Source of the DNA: COMBO-56-21 sp963705355
Lineage (GTDB): Archaea; Thermoplasmatota; Thermoplasmata; UBA10834
NCBI GenBank assembly: GCA_963705355.1
Contig: OY970070.1
Location: forward strand, 372,001 to 436,000
Reading direction: 5' to 3'
DNA length: 64,000 nucleotides
The first letter of the stretch is position 1. Every line of letters begins with the position of its first letter. The position numbers were made by a program, and so were the translations under genes. Shown here in pieces: positions 8,540 to 17,335 of the stretch. The notes under the pieces were generated by a model. It saw only the letters and a program-made list of their open reading frames with translations, did not search any database and was not told where the DNA came from.

Positions 8540-9603
8540 ATGACTCCCTCCTTGTACGCCAGCTCAGCGTTGAGAACCGACCCTCCTGCCCCTCCTCTAA
8601 TGGTGTTGTGGGAGAGGAGGAAGAATCGCAGACAATCCTTGTCCACTCTTATCCTGCCGACCGTCACGGACATCCCCTTCGCCCTCTCAGGGACTCCAGC
8701 GTCAACGTCGAGCAACGGCTGTGGCCTATCGGGTTCCTTTCTCACAATGATCGGCCTCTCAGGCGCGCTTGGCAGCTTGAGCTTCTGCGGCTTGGCTGTG
8801 AAATCAGCCAGAGTGCGAGCAATCGTCTTCGCCTCGGGCATGTGCTTGTCCTTGATGAAGACGGCCTCCAGATGGCCGTCCCTCACATTCACCCGGGCGC
8901 AGCACGCCTGGATGCTGACCGACGAATCGACGAACTTGCCGTTCTTGTAGCTTCCCAGAATCTTCTTTCCCTCGGCGGTCATCTTCTCTTCCTCGTCCTT
9001 TATCCACGGGAGCACATTGCCGAGTATGTCGAGCGAGGCCATCCCTGGATAGCCAGCCCCTGACAGTGCCTGGTATGTCGCCACATTGACGTCCCTGAAT
9101 CCGAACTCATCCAGCAATGGCTTAAGGCCCAGAGCGAGTCCCGTCACAGAGCAGTTCGCGTTGGTGACGATGAATCCGCCGTTCTCCCTCCTCTTCTTCT
9201 GGACCTCCACCGAGGAAAGATGGTCGGGGTTGATCTCAGGGATCAGGATCGGCGTGTCGTGCTCCATCCTGTGAGACGCTGCGTTCGAGAAGACGGCCAT
9301 TCCGTGCTCTGCGCATTCATCTTCGACCGTGCCAGCTACTTCGGATGGCAGGCCGCTGAAAACGACCTCGACGCCCTGTCTTCCGAGAGCGGCGGGGTTT
9401 GTGGCCTGAATGGTCTTCGCTCCCAGGCGCAGGTTCAGCTCGACATCGCTAAGTTTCCAGACGTCAGCTAGCTTCTTCCCGTCTGATTTATCCGATGCGC
9501 AGTAGGCAACGACCTCGAAATAGGGATGTGCATCAAGCATGTGGGCGAATCTCTGCCCGATCATTCCGCTTGAACCGAGTATTGCAGCCTTTCTCTTCGC
9601 CAT
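8536..9603 (-). CDS. asd: Aspartate-semialdehyde dehydrogenase
   Basis: A 355-residue enzyme that reduces aspartyl phosphate to aspartate semialdehyde with NADPH. The N-terminal nucleotide-binding motif is AAILGSSGMIGQRFA and the catalytic cysteine is Cys151 in VTNANCSVTG, followed by SGAGYPG. It is of the archaeal/fungal class by length and motifs. The product is the shared precursor for the homocysteine genes downstream and the DKFP-type shikimate genes upstream in the same run. The ATG begins one base after the tyrA stop, and its stop overlaps the proposed CTG start of hcyA. Confidence 0.95.
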   Translation of the reverse strand: MAKRKAAILGSSGMIGQRFAHMLDAHPYFEVVAYCASDKSDGKKLADVWKLSDVELNLRLGAKTIQATNPAALGRQGVEVVFSGLPSEVAGTVEDECAEHGMAVFSNAASHRMEHDTPILIPEINPDHLSSVEVQKKRRENGGFIVTNANCSVTGLALGLKPLLDEFGFRDVNVATYQALSGAGYPGMASLDILGNVLPWIKDEEEKMTAEGKKILGSYKNGKFVDSSVSIQACCARVNVRDGHLEAVFIKDKHMPEAKTIARTLADFTAKPQKLKLPSAPERPIIVRKEPDRPQPLLDVDAGVPERAKGMSVTVGRIRVDKDCLRFFLLSHNTIRGGAGGSVLNAELAYKEGVI

Positions 9604-9604
9604 G

Positions 9605-10690
9605 TCATCTCACCTCTAGGTACTTCTTGTCAGCTTCCATGATTCTGCCGAACCGAACCGCGTTCGCATCCAATGATGCCTTTCTGAGCTCGCGAAGCAC
9701 TGTCTCCATGCTGCCTATCATCTGTCTTGTCTGCGGATTGAGAGCCTGTATGTCGTGGTAGACTCGCTGGCTCTCGACCGACAAGTTTCTGGCCATCCTC
9801 GTCAGCTTCCTGAATGACGGACCCTGAACATCGCAGTACTCGGACAGCTCTTTGCCAGACCTCTCGACGACCCCAGCGAAAACAAGCGTGCACAGATGTG
9901 AAAGTCCTAGTACATACGCCATCAGCTCGTCGTGCTTCTCGAGGCTGATACTGCTCACTCTCGCACCCGCCTTCGAAAACAGTTCACTCGCCTGTTTGTC
10001 GGCCCTCTCGCTACCGCAGCTGCAGATGACGACATTCTGGTTCTTGGGGGAAGGGGACCTCGACCCGAACATCGGATGAACGCTTGTGACCAGCAGCCCA
10101 GCTTTCGCTCCTTGTCGCAGTATGCCAGATATGTGAGATTTTATACTGCAAAGGTCGAACACAAGGCCCTTTGGAGAGCTGGCCATCACCGCACGAAGCT
10201 CTTCTGGACACACTCCAATGGGACTTGCGACAACCACAATGTCCGCCCTCCTCGCCGGCTGTCGGAGAGACTTCACGCTGGCGTATCCTTCTAGCTTGCC
10301 TCGAGGGTCCCATATGAGGACCTCTGCCCCGCGGTCGGACAAGAATCGGCAGGTCCACTCCCCCATCCTTCCTGCTCCGCCGACCACTAGAGCCGTCTTG
10401 CCCACCAAGTCTCTGTTCTTCTTCGTCTTCTGGACGGTGACGGAGCCCTCGATAAGTGCTCTCGCCAGCTGAGACATGATCCGTTCGTCCAATCCGAAGG
10501 CTCTCGCGTTTCGCGCGTATTCAGAGATGACCTGTTGCTCTCGGGCTGGGTCCCGCACCTTAAGTCCATCCTTGTGTTTGACCAGCCCTATCTCGGTCGC
10601 CGCGTCAAGCCTTCTCGATACCAGCCCGAGCAGCTCCGCGTCGATTGCCTGAATCTCCTCCCTGAGAGTTTCGAGCTCGTGCCTGGTCAT
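9605..10690 (-). CDS. tyrA: Bifunctional chorismate mutase / prephenate dehydrogenase
   Basis: A 361-residue fusion. Residues 1-85 are an AroQ-type chorismate mutase helix bundle (LREEIQAIDAELLGLVSRR). Residues about 97-360 are a TyrA dehydrogenase with a Rossmann motif VVGGAGRMGEWTCRFL and the family HPMFG motif. The two domains would convert chorismate to prephenate and then to hydroxyphenylpyruvate on the way to tyrosine. The enterobacterial T-protein has the same order. The ATG at 10690 overlaps the aroC stop (ATGA), which supports the start; upstream in-frame codons lie inside aroC. Confidence 0.94.
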   Translation of the reverse strand: MTRHELETLREEIQAIDAELLGLVSRRLDAATEIGLVKHKDGLKVRDPAREQQVISEYARNARAFGLDERIMSQLARALIEGSVTVQKTKKNRDLVGKTALVVGGAGRMGEWTCRFLSDRGAEVLIWDPRGKLEGYASVKSLRQPARRADIVVVASPIGVCPEELRAVMASSPKGLVFDLCSIKSHISGILRQGAKAGLLVTSVHPMFGSRSPSPKNQNVVICSCGSERADKQASELFSKAGARVSSISLEKHDELMAYVLGLSHLCTLVFAGVVERSGKELSEYCDVQGPSFRKLTRMARNLSVESQRVYHDIQALNPQTRQMIGSMETVLRELRKASLDANAVRFGRIMEADKKYLEVR

Positions 10691-11763
10691 ATGAACCCTC
10701 CTTGGAGCATGAGATCCAGAATCACCGCCGCTGCGGAGTTCTCCACAACTGGTACCGCCCTCGGCACGATGCACGGATCGTGCCTACCCTTGATTTCGAG
10801 CTCGACCGGTTTCTTCTCGACTATGTCTACGCTCATCTGCGGTCTTGCGATGGAGGAAGTCGGTTTGAATGCGACTCTGAACTCAATAGGCATTCCGTTT
10901 GAGAGGCCACCGAGGATTCCCCCTGAATTGTTCGTCTTTGTCACGATCTTGCCGCCCTTTACAGCGTATTGATCGTTGTGTGCGCTTCCCATCATGGACG
11001 CGCACTTGAATCCAGAACCGAACTCGATTCCCTTCACTCCCGGGATCGAGAACACCATCGCGGACATCAGGCTCTCGATGGAGCCGAAGAACGGCTCGCC
11101 GACTCCGACTGGCAAGCCGATGATCGTGCACTTGATGACCCCGCCGACACTGTCCCGCTCCTCGTGCGCCTTCACGATCTCTTCCTTCATCTGATCAGCC
11201 GTGACCCTGTCAGCACATCCGACTGCGTTGGCGCGCACTATCTTTTCAGCGATGCTGAATGGAACTTCCTTCTTCAGAGCGATCTTGCCGATCTGAACGG
11301 TCTGGGCCAGCAGAGAGACGCTTCTTCTCTCGAGGATCTGTCGGGCTATGGCGCCTCCGATGACCAGCCCTGCGGTCATCCTTCCGGAAAACTGTCCACC
11401 TCCTCTGTGGTCGTGGTGGCCACCGTACTTCACAGTGGCGGGATAATCTGCATGGCCTGGTCTCGGCACTCTCAGGAACGCGTCGTAGGCCGAGGAGTCC
11501 GTGTCGACGTTTCTCACCAAACCGACGATCGGGCCTCCAGTCGCCTTGCCGTTGCGTATCCCCGAGATCATCTCGAGCTTGTCGCGCTCTCTTCGAGGAG
11601 ATGTGATGATCCCTTTCCCAGGCGACCTCCGATCGAGCTCGGCCTGAATGACCGCCTCGGAGATCCTGGACCCAGCTGGACACCCCTCGATCTTCGCTCC
11701 AACGCAGGGGCCATGGCTTGTGCCGAAGATTCCGATTCTGTATTTGATGCCGAACTCGTTCAC
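10687..11763 (-). CDS. aroC: Chorismate synthase
   Basis: A 358-residue FMN-dependent enzyme that converts EPSP to chorismate. The protein begins FGIKYRIGIFGTSHGP and contains GRHDP near the C-terminus, GGQFSGRMTAGLVIGGAIA, and the family segment GSAHNDQY. The GTG start at 11763 overlaps the aroA stop (GTGA). The needed reduced FMN could come from the riboflavin genes near 31 kb. Length is normal for the family. Confidence 0.96.
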   Translation of the reverse strand: MNEFGIKYRIGIFGTSHGPCVGAKIEGCPAGSRISEAVIQAELDRRSPGKGIITSPRRERDKLEMISGIRNGKATGGPIVGLVRNVDTDSSAYDAFLRVPRPGHADYPATVKYGGHHDHRGGGQFSGRMTAGLVIGGAIARQILERRSVSLLAQTVQIGKIALKKEVPFSIAEKIVRANAVGCADRVTADQMKEEIVKAHEERDSVGGVIKCTIIGLPVGVGEPFFGSIESLMSAMVFSIPGVKGIEFGSGFKCASMMGSAHNDQYAVKGGKIVTKTNNSGGILGGLSNGMPIEFRVAFKPTSSIARPQMSVDIVEKKPVELEIKGRHDPCIVPRAVPVVENSAAAVILDLMLQGGFI

Positions 11764-13025
11764 TTCCTCACCTCCAGGCGGCACCCGAGCTGGTGCATGT
11801 CCCTGATGAATCCCGGGTACGAGACATTGTATGAGTCGTTGTCCTCGATCCTCGTCTCGGAACTGGCTGCCAATCCCGCAATCGCTGCAGCCATAAGTAT
11901 CCTGTGGTCTCCCTGCGTCTGGACTGTGGTCCCGTGTAGCTTCTCGCCACCAATCACTTCGCATCCATCGCTCGTCGGGACTATCCTCGCGCCCATGTTG
12001 TGAAGGAACGTGGTCGTCGTTGCGATCCTATCGCTCTCTTTCGCTCGAAGGTTCTCCCCTCCTTTCAGCACGGTCTTGCCGGACGCTACAGCCCCCAAGA
12101 CGGCAAGGACCGGAAACAGATCTGGAGTATGCCTCACATCGATCTCTGTTCCCTCAAGATTCCCTCCTGAGACCTTCACTGAATCCCTGCCTGCTGAAAC
12201 ATTCGCCCCGAAAGAAGTGAGACGCTCAATGATCGCCTTGTCACCTTGGGGAGAGTCCGGGTCCAGGCCTCTCACTGTGACCTCTCCGCCGGTGATTGCT
12301 GCGGCCACGAGCGGGAATGCCGCAGAGGAGTAGTCTCCTGGCACAGTGTAGTTCTCAAGCGTTAGCTTCTGAGCTCCCTTGACCAAGAAACACTGATCCT
12401 TTTCTTCAACCTGAGCACCGAATCGGCGAAGCATCTGGAGTGTGATGTCCACATACGGTCTGGAACGCAGCTGTCCTTTGATATGGATCTCTGTGTCTCC
12501 TTTCTTCTGTGAGCACGCAATCAGGAGCGAAGAGACGAACTGGGAACTGATGTCGCCAGGTATCTCAGTTCTGCTCTCGGTGATGGGACCAGCGATCTTG
12601 AGTGGTGGCATGCCTGGGTTCCCGAGGTATTCGCATCTGGCGCCGAGTTGAACTAGCGCGTCCACAAGTGGCCCCATTGGTCTCCGCACGAGGCTCTCGT
12701 CCCCTGTCAGGATGTTGGGCTCCGGGAGAAGCGACGCTATCCCGGTCATGAGTCTGAACGTTGTGCCAGAGTTCTTAGCATCGATCACTCCTGGAGCATG
12801 CCTGATCTTCTCGCAATGTATCAGCATTCCCCGGGAATTGCTCCGGAACTCTGTGCCGAGGGCGTAGAGGGCGTCCAGTGTGGCCCTCGTATCCTCAGAC
12901 ATCAGAGGGTTGATCAGGACGAAATGCGAGTGGGTAAGCGCTCCGAGGACCATGGCCCTGTGCGTGTATGATTTGGACGGGGGAGCGGTCACAGTGCCTT
13001 TGGCGACCGATGATCTGACTACAAT
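11760..13025 (-). CDS. aroA: 3-phosphoshikimate 1-carboxyvinyltransferase (EPSP synthase), probable ATT start
   Basis: EPSP synthase joins shikimate 3-phosphate and phosphoenolpyruvate. The motif GTVTAPPSKSYTHRAM holds the conserved N-terminal Lys/Ser residues, and later NSGTTFRLM, SSQFVSSLL and RAKESDRI match the family. The usual N-terminus corresponds to IVVRSSVAKG. In that position there is no ATG, GTG or TTG in frame; the codon is ATT at 13023-13025, just before the aroK TAG and about 11 bases after GAGGTG. The next upstream start is an ATG at 13136, which would add 37 residues encoded within aroK. I annotate the ATT start (421 residues) as most likely, with real doubt. Confidence 0.9.
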   Translation of the reverse strand: MVVRSSVAKGTVTAPPSKSYTHRAMVLGALTHSHFVLINPLMSEDTRATLDALYALGTEFRSNSRGMLIHCEKIRHAPGVIDAKNSGTTFRLMTGIASLLPEPNILTGDESLVRRPMGPLVDALVQLGARCEYLGNPGMPPLKIAGPITESRTEIPGDISSQFVSSLLIACSQKKGDTEIHIKGQLRSRPYVDITLQMLRRFGAQVEEKDQCFLVKGAQKLTLENYTVPGDYSSAAFPLVAAAITGGEVTVRGLDPDSPQGDKAIIERLTSFGANVSAGRDSVKVSGGNLEGTEIDVRHTPDLFPVLAVLGAVASGKTVLKGGENLRAKESDRIATTTTFLHNMGARIVPTSDGCEVIGGEKLHGTTVQTQGDHRILMAAAIAGLAASSETRIEDNDSYNVSYPGFIRDMHQLGCRLEVRK

Positions 13026-13888
13026 AGCCGTGGGACCACCTCTCTCGCTGGGGTATCGTTCACGTGCGCTCTGAGGAGCGTTCCCTCCTCCCGCTGGAGG
13101 GCTTTGAGGATAGCCCCAAGATCCGCTCGGTCGCATACGATGGCAGTCGCAGGCCCAGTCCCTGAGATCCCCGCTGCTAGTGCTCCTTTCTTCCTGGCGA
13201 TCTCGGCTATGTCCTCGGACACGTCGAGCACTTTGGCGTATGCCCTGGAGTTCGCCTCCATCGCCTTTAGGTAGTCGCCCTTGAGCGCGAGCTCGAGGGC
13301 CTTCTCAACATCCTTCCTTATTGGGCTGAAATCGAGTCCCTTGACGCTTGACTTAGAGATACGTCTCTCCGGGACATGGACTACTATCTCCAGGTCTGTA
13401 TCCAGATTCCCTTTGTGCAATATCGCGAAACTCCTGTTATCAGTGACTGCGACCCCTCCGAAGAAGCATGCAGAAGCGTCGTCAAAAGCGCCAGTGATTG
13501 TGACGCCGGCTCTGATTGACTCCTCGATACCAGTCAGAACGATTTCCATGTCCGAGAGATTCGCGCCTGATGCCCTCGCGGCAGCAAGGACGACCGCGTT
13601 GGACACCGCGCTGCTGCTCTTCAGGCCTCTGGAGATTGGAATGTCAGATCTGACACGCACTTCGCCGTTCACATCGGAGCTGCCCAGTGCTTTCGAGGCG
13701 ACCGCCCGAACGCAGCCTGATACGAGATCATGTCCCTCGTCAGATCCTTGAAGCAAGATGTCTCCTTTTCCTCGCTCCAGCTCGACGATTGCGTCTGCCT
13801 CGAGTGTTATTCCGAAGGCTGCGCCCTTGCCCGTGGCGATGGCGTTGACTATCGTCGCTGCACCTCTGCATGCACCTTTGCCTATCAT
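13019..13888 (-). CDS. aroK: Archaeal shikimate kinase (GHMP family)
   Basis: A 289-residue GHMP-type kinase that phosphorylates shikimate at O3, the archaeal replacement for the bacterial P-loop AroK. The ATP-binding GHMP motif is SRGLKSSSAVSNAVVLAAA (near residue 90) and the C-terminal motif is AAGISGTGPATAIV. It sits between aroDE and aroA, which fixes the substrate. The ATG at 13888 overlaps the aroDE stop (ATGA). The 3' end overlaps the aroA start region by seven bases. Confidence 0.95.
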   Translation of the reverse strand: MIGKGACRGAATIVNAIATGKGAAFGITLEADAIVELERGKGDILLQGSDEGHDLVSGCVRAVASKALGSSDVNGEVRVRSDIPISRGLKSSSAVSNAVVLAAARASGANLSDMEIVLTGIEESIRAGVTITGAFDDASACFFGGVAVTDNRSFAILHKGNLDTDLEIVVHVPERRISKSSVKGLDFSPIRKDVEKALELALKGDYLKAMEANSRAYAKVLDVSEDIAEIARKKGALAAGISGTGPATAIVCDRADLGAILKALQREEGTLLRAHVNDTPAREVVPRLL

Positions 13889-15363
13889 GCCAACGCCCTC
13901 CTGGCAGCTTCTCGCATTGCCTCCACGTTCGGTTCGAGGCCGGTCCATATCCTGAACGATTCCGCGCCCTGCTGCACCAACATCTCAAGACCGCCGAGCA
14001 CCTTGACGCCTCTTTCCTCTGCGGCCTTCATCGCAGCCGTGACTGGCGGGTTGAATATGATGTCGGTGAACACTGAGCCCGGTTTGAGCAGCTTGCCAGC
14101 AATCGGGTTGCCAGGAACTCCCTTCATCCCGACTGGAGTGCAGTTCACAACTAGGTCGAAGGTCCTTCCGGACTTCCAGAGCCTCTTGAGCGATTCAGAT
14201 CTCGCGCCGAACGTGCGCGCGAGCTCGTCTGCCCTCTTCTTCTCTATGTCGACAACGGTGATTCTTGCCCCCCGCTGTGACAGGACATAGGCCACGGCTC
14301 GAGCAGCTCCGCCCGCTCCTACTAGGAGCGCATGCGTGTCGCAAGTGATGACTATTTTTCCATCAATAAGGCTGGAGAATCCTATCACATCGGTGTTTTC
14401 TCCGACAAATGACTTGGTCTGGAACTTGATTGTGTTGACCGCGCCCGTAGCCATGGCGGCTCTCCCCTTCCTGTCGCAGAGATCAAAGGCGGTCCCCTTG
14501 TGAGGGACGGTCACGTTGACTCCCCGGAAACCCAAGTTCCGGAGTGTCACGACCGCCCTCCTGTCGAAGGTTCCAGGTTTGAAGTCCATCGGGATGTAGG
14601 ACCCCGCGAGACCTAGCCCTCTTAGCGCCGCCTCTTGCATGGGTTTCGAGACAGAATGCGATACTGGATGGCCGATCAAGCCAAGCGCTATACGGTCGCC
14701 GTTCAGGAGGCCGCGCTGTGTTGCCACGTCCAGCTGTCCCGGAGCTGCTGGTCTCCCGGGCAGGCAAGCGTACACCATGCAAGAGCCGATCTTGTCCGCA
14801 AAGACTCTGGTCAGCTGGCCCTGTGTGCCTATGCCGATCAGGACGTACCTTGTCCTCCTCTTTGAGAGCGTCGCCCCGGCTCGCGCCAGCATCAGCGCAT
14901 GATCGGCGTGCTCGCACGGCATGGCGACCTTGGCGATGTCACCTAATCCAGCTGCCTCGGCGATGTGCCGCTCGATGGTCGCTCGCGAGACCGGTTTGGC
15001 CAAATGAACGGAAACGATGATCTCGGAGTCCCAGTCCGAGCCCGTTAGCTTCTTGAGGAAGTGTTGGTCACTCGCCAGCTCAAGATCGACGTACTCAAAG
15101 TCCGCCTCGAGCGCGGCCAGGAGTATCGCTTCCCTGCGCGAGCCTGTCATGGCGGACCTGCCGCCCTCCTTTCTTGACCTAAGAGTCGCAATCGCCGGAC
15201 CAAGCGCGGCTTTTCTGACATCCGATACGAGCTCCGAGTCGAGTCCAGAGATGTGATCCAACCTGCACTCCACGATGTCAGCGCCCTCTCTGAAAGCGGT
15301 CCTTGACGAGTCCGAAACTCCAGCAATGCTTCCCTCGATGAGAGAAGCCACGATTTGGGTCAT
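13885..15363 (-). CDS. aroDE: Fused 3-dehydroquinate dehydratase / shikimate dehydrogenase
   Basis: A 492-residue fusion of two consecutive enzymes. Residues 1-215 are a type I dehydroquinase with catalytic His120 (VSVHLA) and Schiff-base Lys145 (DIAKVAMP). Residues about 224-492 are shikimate dehydrogenase: HPVSHSVSKPM binds shikimate, Lys289 (VPHKG) and Asp325 (GENTDVIGF) are the catalytic pair, and LLVGAGGAARAV is the NADP motif. Plants have the same order of domains, and some archaea and bacteria also carry fusions. The ATG follows the aroB' TAG with no gap. Confidence 0.95.
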   Translation of the reverse strand: MTQIVASLIEGSIAGVSDSSRTAFREGADIVECRLDHISGLDSELVSDVRKAALGPAIATLRSRKEGGRSAMTGSRREAILLAALEADFEYVDLELASDQHFLKKLTGSDWDSEIIVSVHLAKPVSRATIERHIAEAAGLGDIAKVAMPCEHADHALMLARAGATLSKRRTRYVLIGIGTQGQLTRVFADKIGSCMVYACLPGRPAAPGQLDVATQRGLLNGDRIALGLIGHPVSHSVSKPMQEAALRGLGLAGSYIPMDFKPGTFDRRAVVTLRNLGFRGVNVTVPHKGTAFDLCDRKGRAAMATGAVNTIKFQTKSFVGENTDVIGFSSLIDGKIVITCDTHALLVGAGGAARAVAYVLSQRGARITVVDIEKKRADELARTFGARSESLKRLWKSGRTFDLVVNCTPVGMKGVPGNPIAGKLLKPGSVFTDIIFNPPVTAAMKAAEERGVKVLGGLEMLVQQGAESFRIWTGLEPNVEAMREAARRALA

Positions 15364-16395
15364 CTACTTCTCCCTTATGGTCTCCTTCACATACATACCG
15401 AAGTGCCTGCCGCCCTTCTCCAGCTTGAGCAGGATGGGGTCTCCCAGCTTCAGTTTGCAGACCGAGACTATCTTGCTCCTGGAGTAGACTCTGATGGTCT
15501 CGGCGTTCTGGACAATCGTGGAGAACCGTTCCCCGTTGACATCGGATTCGATCAGGAGAAGCGGCCTCCGCTCTACCTTGGTCCTCCCGACCACCACCTT
15601 CCTCGTGTGTCCATCGGCTCCAACGACGAGAGCCTCGTCTCCTCCCATCAGCTCTGACAGGTATCTCGTGCTGCCATCTGGCATCAGGACGTAGGCATGG
15701 ACGGGACCGGCGTTCACCCTGAAGGGCCTAGATGCTGCGTACTCGGATTCTAGGGTTTCTGCGTGGATCAAGAAAAGACAAGACGACTGGTTCCCAATGA
15801 GCATTCCCTCGCCTGTGTTAAGCATGGAGCAAGTGTCGATGCAGACCCTGTCTCCCAGCCCGAGCTGTCTAAGCGAGGTTATCTTCCCTTCTCTGAGCTC
15901 GAGTTTGGGTGATGTGTCTTCCAGCAGCTTCCTGAGCCTCCCCAGCTCATCGATCCTGTCAGGAACGAACAAGACTCCGTCTGCCCCCCTCTCCATCGTT
16001 TCGAAGAAGAGCTTCGCCTCCTGAGTGTTCTTGGCGAGCATGAGCAGTTTCGAGCCAGAACCCTGGAAATGCACGATCAGATTCTCCAGCGGGATGACCT
16101 TCCAGTTCCTCGCCGAGATGACTACGGTAGTTGCTTTTTCGGCCAGCTTCTTCGCCCTGAGCTCGTCGTCCTTCGTTCTGAGTTCTATCAGAGTGCCCAC
16201 ATGCTTTCCGTCTTCCAGAAACTCCTTGCCGTCTAGCGTGATCGCTCTGAACCGACCAAGGCTCGTGAACTCAGAGTCCCTTCTGTCCAGGACGAGCGTG
16301 TCGAAGCCGTTCTCTAATGCTGAGAGAACGATCTTCTTCCTGCTGTCACTGCTGGGCTGGAAAAGGGCGCCAACCCAGATTTGGCGGTCTATCAT
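15364..16395 (-). CDS. aroB': 3-dehydroquinate synthase II (archaeal, DKFP route)
   Basis: A 343-residue protein of the archaeal AroB' family (MJ1249 type), which oxidises and cyclises the amino-dideoxy-heptulosonate made by AroA' to 3-dehydroquinate with NAD. Family features include the N-terminal Q-I-W-V segment, GSGSKLLMLAKN, GADGVLFVPD and the C-terminal AETIRVYSRSK and GRHFGM. It replaces bacterial AroB in a route that starts from aspartate semialdehyde rather than erythrose 4-phosphate. The ATG at 16395 begins four bases beyond the aroA' stop. Confidence 0.93.
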   Translation of the reverse strand: MIDRQIWVGALFQPSSDSRKKIVLSALENGFDTLVLDRRDSEFTSLGRFRAITLDGKEFLEDGKHVGTLIELRTKDDELRAKKLAEKATTVVISARNWKVIPLENLIVHFQGSGSKLLMLAKNTQEAKLFFETMERGADGVLFVPDRIDELGRLRKLLEDTSPKLELREGKITSLRQLGLGDRVCIDTCSMLNTGEGMLIGNQSSCLFLIHAETLESEYAASRPFRVNAGPVHAYVLMPDGSTRYLSELMGGDEALVVGADGHTRKVVVGRTKVERRPLLLIESDVNGERFSTIVQNAETIRVYSRSKIVSVCKLKLGDPILLKLEKGGRHFGMYVKETIREK

Positions 16396-16399
16396 CGAA

Positions 16400-17185
16400 T
16401 CACCGCCTATAATCTTCCTGAGGCCGCATGCCCTCAAATACTATCCGTCCGAGCGCCTTGGTGATGCCCGTGACGTCATCGTGCTGGAAAACGTTCCTTC
16501 CGATGGACACGCCCTTGGCTCCAGCCTGCATGGCGTCGTAGACCATCGTGAGCAGGTCGAAATCGGATTTCATCTTAGGCCCACCGGCAATGACAACTGG
16601 TATGGGTGTCCCGCGCACGACATCTCTGAACGTATCTACGGAGCCAGTGTAGTTTGTCTTGACGACATCTGCGCCGAGTTCAGCGGCCAGCCTCGCGCAA
16701 TGTTTCACCGCTTCAGGGTCGAACTGGTTCTTCACATTCGGCCCTCTGGGGTAGCACATCGCCAGCAAAGGCAGGCCCATTGCCCTGCATTCGTCTGCGA
16801 CCATTCCGAAGTCGGAGATCATCTCGTCCTCCTTTCCACCGCCTACATTGCAGTGGATGGAGACCGCATCAGCTCCGAGAGCTGCCACATCAGGTACGGC
16901 AGCGACGAGCCTCTTGTAGTTTGGATCAGCCGAGATGGATGTGCTCGCAGAGATGTGGATTATCAGTCCAAGCTTGCTGCCCACGGCAGGGCCGGCATAC
17001 GGGACCAGGCCTTTGTGAATCACGATTGCAGAGGCTCCGCCCTCCGCGATTCTGTCGATCGTACTCCTGATATCGGCTATCCCCTTGACCGGGCCCATCG
17101 AGATGCCGTGGTCCATAGGGATTATGACGGTCTTCTCGCTCTTCTGGTCGAAGATCCGCCTCAGCCTGATCGTCTTTCCAATCAT
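16400..17185 (-). CDS. aroA': 2-amino-3,7-dideoxy-D-threo-hept-6-ulosonate synthase (class I aldolase fold)
   Basis: A 261-residue DhnA-type class I aldolase. IIPMDHGISMGP with Asp25 and VVKTNYTG with Schiff-base Lys176 are the active-site motifs. In the DKFP pathway it condenses 6-deoxy-5-ketofructose 1-phosphate with aspartate semialdehyde. The FBP aldolases of this fold are close relatives, but here the next gene is aroB', which points to the aromatic role. It is the first gene of the 12-gene run; the ATG lies three bases after GGTGAG. Confidence 0.92.
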   Translation of the reverse strand: MIGKTIRLRRIFDQKSEKTVIIPMDHGISMGPVKGIADIRSTIDRIAEGGASAIVIHKGLVPYAGPAVGSKLGLIIHISASTSISADPNYKRLVAAVPDVAALGADAVSIHCNVGGGKEDEMISDFGMVADECRAMGLPLLAMCYPRGPNVKNQFDPEAVKHCARLAAELGADVVKTNYTGSVDTFRDVVRGTPIPVVIAGGPKMKSDFDLLTMVYDAMQAGAKGVSIGRNVFQHDDVTGITKALGRIVFEGMRPQEDYRR

Positions 17186-17335
17186 GTGCTCACCGAATAC
17201 ATGCCGTGCTATTTTGTGTCACTGTGCTCGCCATGCGGCTGGACGTATATCTCCCTTGCTACTGGATGGCGGTGCGAAGGCGTACAATGGACGCAATATT
17301 AATCTATTACTGTACACATCTAAGCATCGATAATT
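17186..17335. promoter_or_regulatory. Divergent promoter region between the aromatic operon and the HTH/ACT regulator
   Basis: This 150-base region must hold promoters for both sides. ATATTAAT at about 17296-17303 is AT-rich and nearly symmetric and could act as a TATA box for the rightward gene about 33 bases away. AAAATAG near 17212-17218 (read on the minus strand) is a possible TATA box for aroA'. Flanking the central AT-rich part are GTACA at 17282-17286 and TGTAC at 17311-17315, an inverted pair 29 bases apart, which is a candidate operator. Confidence 0.45.

Noticed and set aside
10969..12003. Long open frame on the plus strand opposite aroC and aroA
   Set aside because: It is antisense to two certain genes, has no family resemblance or ribosome site, and arises from GC-rich codon use.
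16025..17302. Long plus-strand frame opposite aroB' and aroA'
   Set aside because: Shadow of conserved genes with clear catalytic motifs; the protein is of low-complexity, unnatural composition.
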